NCBI RefSeq assembly: GCF_003614185.1 | Contig: NZ_KZ987724.1 | Span: 1,418,037 to 1,482,036, forward strand | Direction of reading: 5' to 3' | DNA length: 64,000 nucleotides | Origin: Paenibacillus aceti | Lineage (GTDB): Bacteria; Bacillota; Bacilli; Paenibacillales; Paenibacillaceae | Part shown: in pieces, positions 25,063 through 33,798 of the stretch | Layout of the letters: every line of letters begins with the position of its first letter | Numbering within the stretch: the first letter of the stretch is position 1 | Notes under the pieces: model-generated | What the model saw: only the letters and a program-made list of their open reading frames with translations | Database searches by the model: none | What the model was told of the DNA's origin: nothing | Position numbers and translations under genes: made by a program

Positions 25063-28000
25063 TTAAATAGGTTGAAGCTCGTTAAAAAGTTGAGACAGAA
25101 ACTGCTGTTCTGCGGTAAGCAACTGCTCCCATTTCGCCTGAATAGCCTCTATTCTCTCCGTCTGATAGACCGGAACGTAGAAGAAGCGGACAAGTCCTTT
25201 GCGGATCGTCTCCCAGTGCTCAACGCATTCATGATGAGCTGCTAATATAGCACCCTCCCCATATAAAGCTGTCAAGCGGTACGCTTCCACCTGCTTCGCA
25301 TTGAGAACCTGATTCAGCGTCTCGATGATCGAATCGATATGCTGTTTCAAGCTGGCTTCAGTGGAGCTGACCTCGATGAACCATGCTGCAAATTGCTGAA
25401 GTATAGCCAGGCTCTCTTGCAGACGATGACGATGCTGTGTCAGATGACTCTCGAAGCGCTGCCTCAATTCGTCAAGCTCAGGCTCCCGGTACGGCGCGCC
25501 CGGCTGGTGCTGGATGATATAATAAGCGCCCCCTTGTTCTTGCTGTTGCCCCTGCGTCTCATAACCTCGGCAGGCACGGACGAGATCCTCGAATGCGATG
25601 AGACAAGGCTTGTACGATAGATTTTCCCGTCGGTCATGCTCGATAATATGGAACATTTCTGTCCCCCTATCAAAACCGTACACCAGCAAGGTATGATCCA
25701 CATGCTGCTTCTGATAGGCATCGCTGCGGAACGGGATCTCATAGCAATCGACCCATACGATCACGGGATTCCCTTGGCTGAGATTGTGGATGATCATCTG
25801 CTTGATATCGATATCTCCATATGCAGGCCGGGGTTGGACGGACAGATTCATCTGTGCGAAGAGCGTCTCCTGTGGCTCTATCTCCTCATAGCACAGCTCA
25901 TAGGCCTGTGTCCCCTCCGGGTCAGCTTGTTGATACAGAAGTAAATCATTGATCAGATACGGCAGAATACTACCCCCAAAATGCTTTACCACTGGAAAAA
26001 AAGAATTATAGAAGCAGTTGCGATAATAGAGATCATTAAACGGCTCGATATTCGGCAGGACGACCGGCGAAATGACCGATTCGCCAGACTGCTGCTCTAT
26101 ATAAGCCGCTGCTTCGCGAATCGTCGAATAACGATATAATTGCTCGGATTCAAAGGGAATTCCGGCTTGCTCCAGCTCGACCTCAAAACGAATAGCGAGG
26201 ATCGAGTTGCCGCCGAGCTCGAAGAAATCATCGTCGATGTCGATCTCCTTGAGCCCAAGCAGATCTGCCCATAGCGCAGCCAAGCGGAGCTCGGTTGACG
26301 TATAACTGCTATCGGCTCTGCCCTTCAGCATTGGCGCATTATCCGCAGCGCTTCGGTTCAGGCTTGCGGATGAAGCCGCACCCGCTTCTTTGTAGGATTC
26401 AGCCGCCATCGGCATCGACCACGCCGTATAAGTGTCTGCCGCGGAATCAATCCAGCAGCGGGATGGTTCGAAGCTGTACACCGGCAGATGCAACTTGGAG
26501 CGCCGCTGTCCCTCATACAACTCCTCCCAATTCACCGCCGCGCCTTGGACATAGAGCCGGGCAAGCTCTTCGATTCCCGCCATATCCAAGCCAGCACCTG
26601 AACTAGCCGCTTGCTGAATCAATTGGTGGGCGGCCTCACTTCGGGTCTTGAGCTCATCCGACGTATATTCCCCTTGCTGCCGCTTCTCTCTGCGGCCACT
26701 TGTCGTCCGATGCTCACTATAAAGAATGCCTTCGCCTGATTCCGCTGCATCCTTAAGCTTCTCCAAGCCCGCTTCTAATGCCGCAGACAGCTTGTCCCTC
26801 AAGCTTGAAATACCATCCGCGATGATCGCTAATCGGCAGCTATAATGTCCCCTTCCTGTCTGCGCTGTGAAGCACAGATCCGCGAAGCTACCATCCAGCT
26901 CAGGCAGCCTGTGGATATAAGCATGCATGAGCCGCTCCAACGCGGGCCTGCTCTTGGCCGACAGCACCGTAAGCCTCGGTTGATCGCCCAGATCCGGTTC
27001 CTGATCCTGTTTCGTGTCGGCTGTGCTTCCCCCGATTAATGGCGCTTCCTCCAGCACAAGATGACAGTTCGTACCGCTGAAGCCAAAGGAGCTTACGCCG
27101 CATCTCCTCGGATGCTCTTCATTCGTCTCCCACGGCTCCAAGCGATCACTGACATAGAGCGGTAAGCTCTCAAAGGGAATATTGCGATTCGGTCTCGTAA
27201 AATGAAGCGTCGGCGGCAGCTTTTTATACTTGAGAGAGACGATCGCCTTCGCCAGTCCAGCCACCCCTGAAGCGGCGTCCAGATGCCCGATATTGCTCTT
27301 GACCGAGCCGATGGCACAGAATTGCTTACGCTTCGTGTAATGTCGGAAGGCCCGGCGAATTCCATCGGTCTCGATCGGGTCACCCAGCTTCGTCCCTGTG
27401 CCATGGGCCTCGATATAGCCGATCGTCTCTGGGTGGACTCCTGCATCCTTCCAGGCCCGTATCAGCAGCTTCTCCTGAGAGGCGGCATTCGGTGCGGTCA
27501 AGCCTACAGACGTCCCGTCCTGATTGATGGCGCTGCCGCGAATGACCGCATGGATCGGGTCTTGATCCCGCAGAGCCTGGCTTAGCGGCTTCAGCAGCAA
27601 GGCGACCGTCCCTTCCCCCCAGACCGTGCCGTCAGAACTGTCATCGAAGGCACTCGTCCTCCGATTCGCCGATTCGATGCCGATCTCGAACAGTCCATCC
27701 ACAGGCATCAGACATACCTTCACTCCGCCCGCAATCGCCATCTCGCACTCGGCATTCCTTAGCGCCATACAGGCGAGATGAACCGCTACTAGTGAAGAGG
27801 AACAGGCCGTATCCACCAACAAGGCAGGGCCCTGCAAATCGAGCATATAGGCGATGCGCCCCGCAATGATGGAAGGTGTGTTACCTATACTAGCCATCGG
27901 AATCTGCGAGGGTTGATTCTTCGTAATATACTGGCCATAAGCCGGCCAATCCGCATAGCCGATATAGACACCGGTCTTGCTGCCTTGAATACGACTGCCC

Positions 28001-28434
28001 CCATACCCTGCGTCCTCAATGGCCTCCCAGGCGGCCTGCAGGAATAGCCGTTGATTCGGGTCCATCAAGGAGGCTTCCTTCGGAGACAGATTGAAGAAGG
28101 CATAGTCGAATTTGTCGATATCCTGCATAAATCCGCCATGACTGAATTGAATGCCGTCCGCTGGAAGCTGGGTAAAGGTGCGGATGAAGCTGAGGCTATC
28201 ACGCTGCCGCTCCTCCGAGAGCGGACCGATGCTGTCAAGCCCCTGCGTGAGGTTATCCCAGAACTGCTCGATATGATCTGCTCCCGGCATCCTCAAGGAA
28301 AGACCGATGATCGCAATCTCCTTACTCTCCGTCGTCTGTTGCTCCTTAAGCGTTCGAAGCAGCTGCAGGGCGGCCTTCTCATCCAATTGGCCTTTTGCCA
28401 CCTGCTCAAAGATTTGACTCGCTAGTTTATCCAT
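25063..28434 (-). CDS. PKS: ketosynthase-ACP with C-terminal BtrH-like release domain
   Basis: 1123 residues. Residues 1-35 resemble a docking helix. KS ~38-455 has Cys in 'DTACSSSLVAVH', and the two His in 'EAHGTGTKLGDP' and 'KSNIGHLDAASG'. No AT domain follows, only the KS flanking region ending 'LPVYSFEPSRCWI', so loading needs the free AT encoded at 32483. ACP ~705-775 carries Ser in 'LGGNSILAIRF'. The last ~330 residues are neither TE nor reductase: they begin 'YYRNCFYNSFFPVVKHFGG' (candidate Cys nucleophile, about residue 806) and contain 'VIVWVDCYEIPF' and 'DHTLLVYGFD' (His/Asp), which resembles the BtrH-type acyltransferase fold. Probable terminal module. Its ATG overlaps the previous stop (ATGGATAA). 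Confidence 0.88.
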   Translation of the reverse strand: MDKLASQIFEQVAKGQLDEKAALQLLRTLKEQQTTESKEIAIIGLSLRMPGADHIEQFWDNLTQGLDSIGPLSEERQRDSLSFIRTFTQLPADGIQFSHGGFMQDIDKFDYAFFNLSPKEASLMDPNQRLFLQAAWEAIEDAGYGGSRIQGSKTGVYIGYADWPAYGQYITKNQPSQIPMASIGNTPSIIAGRIAYMLDLQGPALLVDTACSSSLVAVHLACMALRNAECEMAIAGGVKVCLMPVDGLFEIGIESANRRTSAFDDSSDGTVWGEGTVALLLKPLSQALRDQDPIHAVIRGSAINQDGTSVGLTAPNAASQEKLLIRAWKDAGVHPETIGYIEAHGTGTKLGDPIETDGIRRAFRHYTKRKQFCAIGSVKSNIGHLDAASGVAGLAKAIVSLKYKKLPPTLHFTRPNRNIPFESLPLYVSDRLEPWETNEEHPRRCGVSSFGFSGTNCHLVLEEAPLIGGSTADTKQDQEPDLGDQPRLTVLSAKSRPALERLMHAYIHRLPELDGSFADLCFTAQTGRGHYSCRLAIIADGISSLRDKLSAALEAGLEKLKDAAESGEGILYSEHRTTSGRREKRQQGEYTSDELKTRSEAAHQLIQQAASSGAGLDMAGIEELARLYVQGAAVNWEELYEGQRRSKLHLPVYSFEPSRCWIDSAADTYTAWSMPMAAESYKEAGAASSASLNRSAADNAPMLKGRADSSYTSTELRLAALWADLLGLKEIDIDDDFFELGGNSILAIRFEVELEQAGIPFESEQLYRYSTIREAAAYIEQQSGESVISPVVLPNIEPFNDLYYRNCFYNSFFPVVKHFGGSILPYLINDLLLYQQADPEGTQAYELCYEEIEPQETLFAQMNLSVQPRPAYGDIDIKQMIIHNLSQGNPVIVWVDCYEIPFRSDAYQKQHVDHTLLVYGFDRGTEMFHIIEHDRRENLSYKPCLIAFEDLVRACRGYETQGQQQEQGGAYYIIQHQPGAPYREPELDELRQRFESHLTQHRHRLQESLAILQQFAAWFIEVSSTEASLKQHIDSIIETLNQVLNAKQVEAYRLTALYGEGAILAAHHECVEHWETIRKGLVRFFYVPVYQTERIEAIQAKWEQLLTAEQQFLSQLFNELQPI

Positions 28435-31400
28435 TCGCTACCTCCATCCCGCGATATCGATCTACCGCATGCTCGATGGATAATTCGCCCCGTTTTATTT
28501 GTTCCAACATCGTAAATATAGCTTCATCAAAAGAGTCCGCCTCGACCGATTCCAGCCCGAATCCCTCCGCTTCTGCCTGATTGGAGACGAGGGAATACAG
28601 ATGATCGGTGATCCGGGTAATAGTCGGATAAGAGAACATATCCGCCACGGTAGTCAGCCCGGGGAAGGCCTCATCGAGATAGTGCTGCACTCTCGTGATC
28701 AGGATCGAGTCTCCGCCGATCTCGAAGAAATTGGCATTCACGTTCAATTCCTCGTAGCCAAGCACTTCCTTCCAGGCTTCCGTCACCACTTCTTCGACCT
28801 CAAGGAGACGGACAGACCGTAGATTTCCCGCCTTGGAATTCCCATTTGCCGTGTCTCCTGAACGCTCCTGTACTGTGGCTGCTTGAGCCTTCCGGATGGA
28901 CATGGATCGAGCAAGCGCCTGTTGAAGCTGCTCCGATAGTCGAAATGGCAGCAGATCCCCTAATGCAAACAGATGGCTGCTGCTATTCCATTGCCCGACA
29001 AGGGCTTGTCGAACTGGGGCGGCTTCAGCAACGGTGACAGCGGTGAGAAGCGTCTGGAAGGCCTGAACTCCATCCTCCGCAGGCATCACACAGAACATTT
29101 CCTTCGACTCATCCGCTTCCCCAGTCCCATCCAGCTGCTCCTGTTGCCAGGCTGGCCAATTGATCGCCAAGGTTCTCAGGCCAAGGCGGCTCCGATAAGC
29201 CGCATATCCATCCAAATATGCATTGCCTGCCGTATATGGGCCAGAGCCAATTCCGCCAACCAGCGTAATGGCCGAGGAGAAAAGAATCAGGAAATCCGGC
29301 TCATCCTGCCGTGTGAGATGATCCAGCAGCCAAGTCCCGGTCGTCTTGGCTTCGATGATGGATCGCAGCTCTTCCGCTGACAGTTGACTCATCAGATTGC
29401 CTGCGGAGATCCCGGCTGCATGAACGATACCAGCGATGCGCCCATAGCGTGATCGCAGACTCGTAATCGCCTCATCCAACTGCGTATAATCCGCAGTATC
29501 CGCCTGGATAACTTCAATCTGCGCGCCGACAGCCTCCATTTCACGGATGGCCTGTATCGCCTGAGCGATCTTAGTGTTCTGATTCGACTCGATTAGGGAT
29601 GCCCACTGCTCACGTGGAGGCAAGCCTGTTCTGCCCATCAAAGCCAGGCGAATGCGGCCTTCGGATGCTCTAACCAGATGCGCCGCAATGATCAGCCCGA
29701 TGCTGCCAAGGCCGCCGGTAATAAGATAGATTTCTTCTTCCCCCTTGAAGACAATCGGTAACATCCCCGAATCGATGGGCTTGGCCGCTGGCATCTCCAG
29801 TAGATCTACCCGTTCCACATATCGCTTGCCTTCGCGGTAAGCCGTCCAATACTCATTTGAATCATGCTCCAGCTCCGCGCATACGCTCTCGACCTGATCC
29901 GATCGCTCATCCACATCGATCCAGCGGATTCTTAGCTGTGGCTGCTCCCAAATGACAGCTTTGCTCAGCCCGATCATGGCGAATTGCTCTGGCCGCACCC
30001 TCGCCTGCTCCGTCGTCACTTCATCCGCATAGGAGGTGACAAGTGCTACAGCTATCGATTCTTGCCCATCCCATCGTGCTAGTGCATGCAGCAATCGGTA
30101 GAGCCGATAAATGGATCGCTCCTGCTGCTCTTCATGCTGCTTCAAGCTTTCCTCTTCGCAACCAGCATAATTAGCGGCAGCAAACCGTAAATCAACGAGT
30201 TGCAGAGAAACGGCTGCTGGAGAATCACAACTTTCTAATGGGACGATTACCTCTCCCAGCAACCGTTCATAATCTTCGATTTCATCCCGAATCATATATT
30301 TCAACGTATTGACTCGCTCATAATGATCTCCCATAGTAGCTTCGATCACCTGCCATCCGTCCGCGTTCCAGCGACTCACGAAAGGCAAGCTGTCCTGTTG
30401 CGCTTCCGTCAGGAGTAGCATCGTCCCTCTCTCGCTGCGCCTACGACTGCTCTTCGGCAGCGGTTCATGCAGCCATTTCCGCTGATGATAGAAGGATGAT
30501 GCATCGTTAATAGGATGGCTCTTGGCCAAGTCATGGCGAGCTCTATTCCGGGATGCTCGCTGCGGCGGCTTCACCCAACAGCGATGCCGATCGAACGGAT
30601 ATGCCGGGAAGCTGAGGCGTCTTCTGCGCTCCTGCCGGTATAGACGATCCCATGGGATCGTAGCCCCTTGCACATAGAGCCTGCCAAGCTCTGCACAAAG
30701 CGCGTGATCGCCCTTGTCAGAGGAAGATGCGAAGGCGGCATAAGCAGTCTCAGCTGCCGCGCGTATCGCTTCAGGCTGCGATCCTGCAAGGCTATTCGTA
30801 TCTCCGACACATAAGTAACTGTTCGCTGCTCCTTGCCCTTCCTTGAATCCCATAGCTTTAAAATGGCTCAGCTCATGAAGCAGTTCATCTACACACTTGA
30901 CTGCAATCGCCATCCGATAGCGATAATGCCCTCTACCCGTGCTCAAGGTATAACAGAGATCCGCCAAATCGAGGAATGGATGGTCCGTCAGATACTTCAG
31001 ACTTGCAGCCACATAGTTCTCTAATGCCGACTCCGTCTGAGCCGACAATACGAACAGCCGGTATTCATTCTGCTTCGGCGTAAGCCTGGACGAACTACGT
31101 TCCTCTGGGAACTCCTCGACAATCACATGGCAGTTCGTACCGCTAATTCCGAAGGAGCTGACCCCACAGCGGCGAGGAGCTAGTTCGCTCTCCCATTTCA
31201 TCAGCCTGTCGTTCACATAGACCGGAGATTCCGCAAAATCGATCACCCGGTTCGGCCGCTCAAAATGGAGCGTTGGATAGAGGCATTTGTTTTTTAGTGA
31301 TAGAACGGCTTTGAGCAGGCCGGCGATCCCCGCGGTATTATCCAAATGCCCGATGCTGCTCTTGAGCGCCCCGATGGCGCAAAACTGTCGTTTATCTGTG

Positions 31401-32458
31401 AAGCGCCGGAATGCCCGCCTAATCCCTTCAACCTCGATGGGATCTCCCAGCTTGGTAGCCGTGCCATGGGTCTCGATATATCCGATCGTCTCAGGATCGA
31501 TCCCGGCCCGCTTCCACGCCTCGACAATGACGGCTTCCTGGGCCTCAGCATTCGGAGCGGTAATCCCGACGGAGCCGCCATCCTGATTCAGTGCGCTCGA
31601 TTTGATCACGCCATATATATGATCCCGAGCTTCAAGGGCTTGTTCGAGCGGCTTCAACATCATCGCGACTACGCCTTCTCCAGCTCCGGTCCCATCCGCC
31701 TGGTCATCGAAGGTTCTGGCCCGGGAAGTAGAGGACTCAATACCGACCTCATACTCTCGGATCGGAATCAGATGCAGCTGAATCCCCCCTGCGATCGCGG
31801 AATCGCACTCGCCATTACGGATCGCCTGGCAGGCAAGATGGACGGCCACGAGGGAGGAAGAACAAGTCGAATCGACGATGAAGCTGGGTCCCCTAAGATC
31901 CAGCAAATACGACAAGCGGCTCGCGATAATGGGGCGTACATTGCCCGCCATCGACATGGAAATCCCCTCCGGCTCCACCTCGCGGATCAGCTTCAAATAG
32001 TCGGCATCCGAGCCATAACCTACATAGACGCCTGTCCGGCTCCCGACCAGCTTGTCGCCGCCGTAGCCGGCGTCCTCGATCGCCTGCCAGGCGGTCTCCA
32101 GGAATAACCGTTGGTTGGGATCCAGCAGGCTCGCTTCCCGCGGCGAGAGCTTAAAGAAGGAATAATCAAATTTATCGATCTCATCAAGATAGGCCGCCTC
32201 TCCATAGGCCAAATCCTCCGGCTTCAGCCCGAGCTGCTGAAAATATAAATCCGTATCCTGCTTGCGTAGAGAAGGAATCGGCCTAACGCAATCCCGGCCT
32301 GTCTCAAGATTGTAGGCAAATTGCTCGACCGTATCCGCCAGCGGCAGCTTGACCCCGATTCCAACAATCGCGATCTCCTGACTGGAGGCTTGATCGAAGA
32401 CAACGCCCTCCAGTTCAGCAGTAGACCTGCGATTTAATTTGATTGACTGAAAATCCAC
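28427..32458 (-). CDS. PKS: ketosynthase-ketoreductase-ACP (trans-AT)
   Basis: About 1343 residues. KS ~25-450: Cys in 'DSTCSSSLVAVH', His in 'ETHGTATKLGDP' and 'KSSIGHLDNTAG'. No AT domain. KR: structural half ~640-900 and catalytic half from ~905 with NADPH loop 'ITGGLGSIG' and Ser/Tyr/Asn in 'FSSAIT' and 'PYTAGNAYLD', so it should be active and give a beta-hydroxy group. ACP ~1215-1290 with Ser in 'IGGDSILITRV'. I prefer the GTG at 32458, 8 bp after a near-perfect 'ggaggtgatc' site; an ATG 15 bp upstream overlaps that site. It stands between the free AT gene and the terminal PKS gene, in line with module order. Confidence 0.9.
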   Translation of the reverse strand: MDFQSIKLNRRSTAELEGVVFDQASSQEIAIVGIGVKLPLADTVEQFAYNLETGRDCVRPIPSLRKQDTDLYFQQLGLKPEDLAYGEAAYLDEIDKFDYSFFKLSPREASLLDPNQRLFLETAWQAIEDAGYGGDKLVGSRTGVYVGYGSDADYLKLIREVEPEGISMSMAGNVRPIIASRLSYLLDLRGPSFIVDSTCSSSLVAVHLACQAIRNGECDSAIAGGIQLHLIPIREYEVGIESSTSRARTFDDQADGTGAGEGVVAMMLKPLEQALEARDHIYGVIKSSALNQDGGSVGITAPNAEAQEAVIVEAWKRAGIDPETIGYIETHGTATKLGDPIEVEGIRRAFRRFTDKRQFCAIGALKSSIGHLDNTAGIAGLLKAVLSLKNKCLYPTLHFERPNRVIDFAESPVYVNDRLMKWESELAPRRCGVSSFGISGTNCHVIVEEFPEERSSSRLTPKQNEYRLFVLSAQTESALENYVAASLKYLTDHPFLDLADLCYTLSTGRGHYRYRMAIAVKCVDELLHELSHFKAMGFKEGQGAANSYLCVGDTNSLAGSQPEAIRAAAETAYAAFASSSDKGDHALCAELGRLYVQGATIPWDRLYRQERRRRLSFPAYPFDRHRCWVKPPQRASRNRARHDLAKSHPINDASSFYHQRKWLHEPLPKSSRRRSERGTMLLLTEAQQDSLPFVSRWNADGWQVIEATMGDHYERVNTLKYMIRDEIEDYERLLGEVIVPLESCDSPAAVSLQLVDLRFAAANYAGCEEESLKQHEEQQERSIYRLYRLLHALARWDGQESIAVALVTSYADEVTTEQARVRPEQFAMIGLSKAVIWEQPQLRIRWIDVDERSDQVESVCAELEHDSNEYWTAYREGKRYVERVDLLEMPAAKPIDSGMLPIVFKGEEEIYLITGGLGSIGLIIAAHLVRASEGRIRLALMGRTGLPPREQWASLIESNQNTKIAQAIQAIREMEAVGAQIEVIQADTADYTQLDEAITSLRSRYGRIAGIVHAAGISAGNLMSQLSAEELRSIIEAKTTGTWLLDHLTRQDEPDFLILFSSAITLVGGIGSGPYTAGNAYLDGYAAYRSRLGLRTLAINWPAWQQEQLDGTGEADESKEMFCVMPAEDGVQAFQTLLTAVTVAEAAPVRQALVGQWNSSSHLFALGDLLPFRLSEQLQQALARSMSIRKAQAATVQERSGDTANGNSKAGNLRSVRLLEVEEVVTEAWKEVLGYEELNVNANFFEIGGDSILITRVQHYLDEAFPGLTTVADMFSYPTITRITDHLYSLVSNQAEAEGFGLESVEADSFDEAIFTMLEQIKRGELSIEHAVDRYRGMEVANG

Positions 32459-32482
32459 CCTGATCACCTCCATCCAACATCA

Positions 32483-33766
32483 TTAAGCGATTACCCATGA
32501 ATCAGGCGAGAATTCTGGAAATAATGCGGTCGTTCCTGTCTTGTTCAGAATGTCGGCGAATCGTTCCCGCTGCTCTTGCTCCGGCACCATCTTGGTATCC
32601 AGCATCTGCTTCAACAGCTTAAGCGCCTTCTGCATCTGTGCTGGCGTGGGCACTTGTCCCGTCTCATCCAGCTGCTCCTGCAATCGCTGAACTTGCCGGT
32701 AAGGAAGGACGAAGCCTTGTTCATACGCTTCTGAATCCCAATTGCGATTGCGCGTGCACACGGCTGCTGCCAGACATCTTGTCACCACATTATTGGAAGC
32801 CTGCTGGCGGGCTTGCTCCAGTTTGTCGGCTTCCAGCTCCCGCTGCAGCAGATCGAGCTCCGCTGTTTTCTCATACGGGTAGCAGGTGATAGACTTGGCA
32901 TCGATCCGCATGAGCTGCGTCAGCACCTGCTTAGCGCCGAGTTCAACAGCAATGCTGATCCCTTGCTCCACTAGCAGCTTCATCGTCCAATCCCAGCGCA
33001 CCGGCGCAGTAAGCTGCTCGGTCAGATAGACGACCACCTGTTCCGGGGATTCATACGGTTGGCCTGTAACATTAGACAGCACCGGCCACTGGAACGGACT
33101 GTAGGTGCAGGAAGCCAGCTCTTCTCTAAAGCGGCTGGCCGCTCCCTTCATAAGCGGGCTGTGAAATGGCGCGCTTACTTGCAGGAACGCGATCCGTGCC
33201 CCAAGGGCTTCGAGCTCATGAGCCGCCTTCTCCACCGCTAGGCGATGACCGGAGATGACGAGTTGCCCGGAAGAGTTATAGTTGGAGATGACCACCTCCT
33301 GCTGATCGGAAATAAATACGCCCCGACAAATCTCCTCCACTCGGGCCGGATCGCTGCCCATAATCGCGCACATCGCACCGATGCCTTCGGCCGCCGCCTC
33401 CTGCATCAGCTGACCTCGGCGTCTGACGAGCCTTAACGCATCCGGGAAAGTCATCACACCTGCACAGGTCAGCGCCGAGAACTCGCCTAAGCTATGTCCC
33501 GCTGAATACGCCGGAACTACGCCGATTTCTTCCATATAAATCCGGAAGGCGGCGACGCTGACGGTAAGCAGTGCAGGCTGTGCATTTTCCGTTCGAGTCA
33601 GCTCCTCAGAGACCCCTCTTGTAAGAAGTGCTTGCAGATCAAAGCCCAGTACATCATTCGCCTCAGCGAATACCGCCCTTGCTGTTGCCGATCGTTCCAT
33701 CAGATCCAGGCCCATACCGATATATTGCGAGCCTTGACCCGGAAATAGAAGCGCCAGCTTTCTCAT
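32483..33766 (-). CDS. Free-standing malonyl-CoA acyltransferase (trans-AT)
   Basis: About 427 residues; transfers malonyl from CoA to the ACPs of the two AT-less PKS proteins. Seen: 'LLFPGQGSQYIGMG', nucleophile Ser92 in 'GHSLGEF', and the 'APFHSPLM' region with the catalytic His. About 100 extra residues at the C-terminus are of a type I have seen on trans-ATs in Bacillales clusters. I start it at the ATG at 33766, 8 bp after 'aaggagg'; a TTG nine codons upstream lacks a site. It lies between the second NRPS gene and the KS-KR-ACP gene. Confidence 0.92.
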   Translation of the reverse strand: MRKLALLFPGQGSQYIGMGLDLMERSATARAVFAEANDVLGFDLQALLTRGVSEELTRTENAQPALLTVSVAAFRIYMEEIGVVPAYSAGHSLGEFSALTCAGVMTFPDALRLVRRRGQLMQEAAAEGIGAMCAIMGSDPARVEEICRGVFISDQQEVVISNYNSSGQLVISGHRLAVEKAAHELEALGARIAFLQVSAPFHSPLMKGAASRFREELASCTYSPFQWPVLSNVTGQPYESPEQVVVYLTEQLTAPVRWDWTMKLLVEQGISIAVELGAKQVLTQLMRIDAKSITCYPYEKTAELDLLQRELEADKLEQARQQASNNVVTRCLAAAVCTRNRNWDSEAYEQGFVLPYRQVQRLQEQLDETGQVPTPAQMQKALKLLKQMLDTKMVPEQEQRERFADILNKTGTTALFPEFSPDSWVIA

Positions 33767-33798
33767 TAACGATTCCTCCTTAAGATGCTTCAAGATGC

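Noticed and set aside
25339-32205. Many long plus-strand frames inside the PKS and NRPS genes (the longest ~250 codons at 31346-32107)
   Set aside because: They are antisense shadows of high-GC coding sequence; no ribosome sites and no family resemblance.
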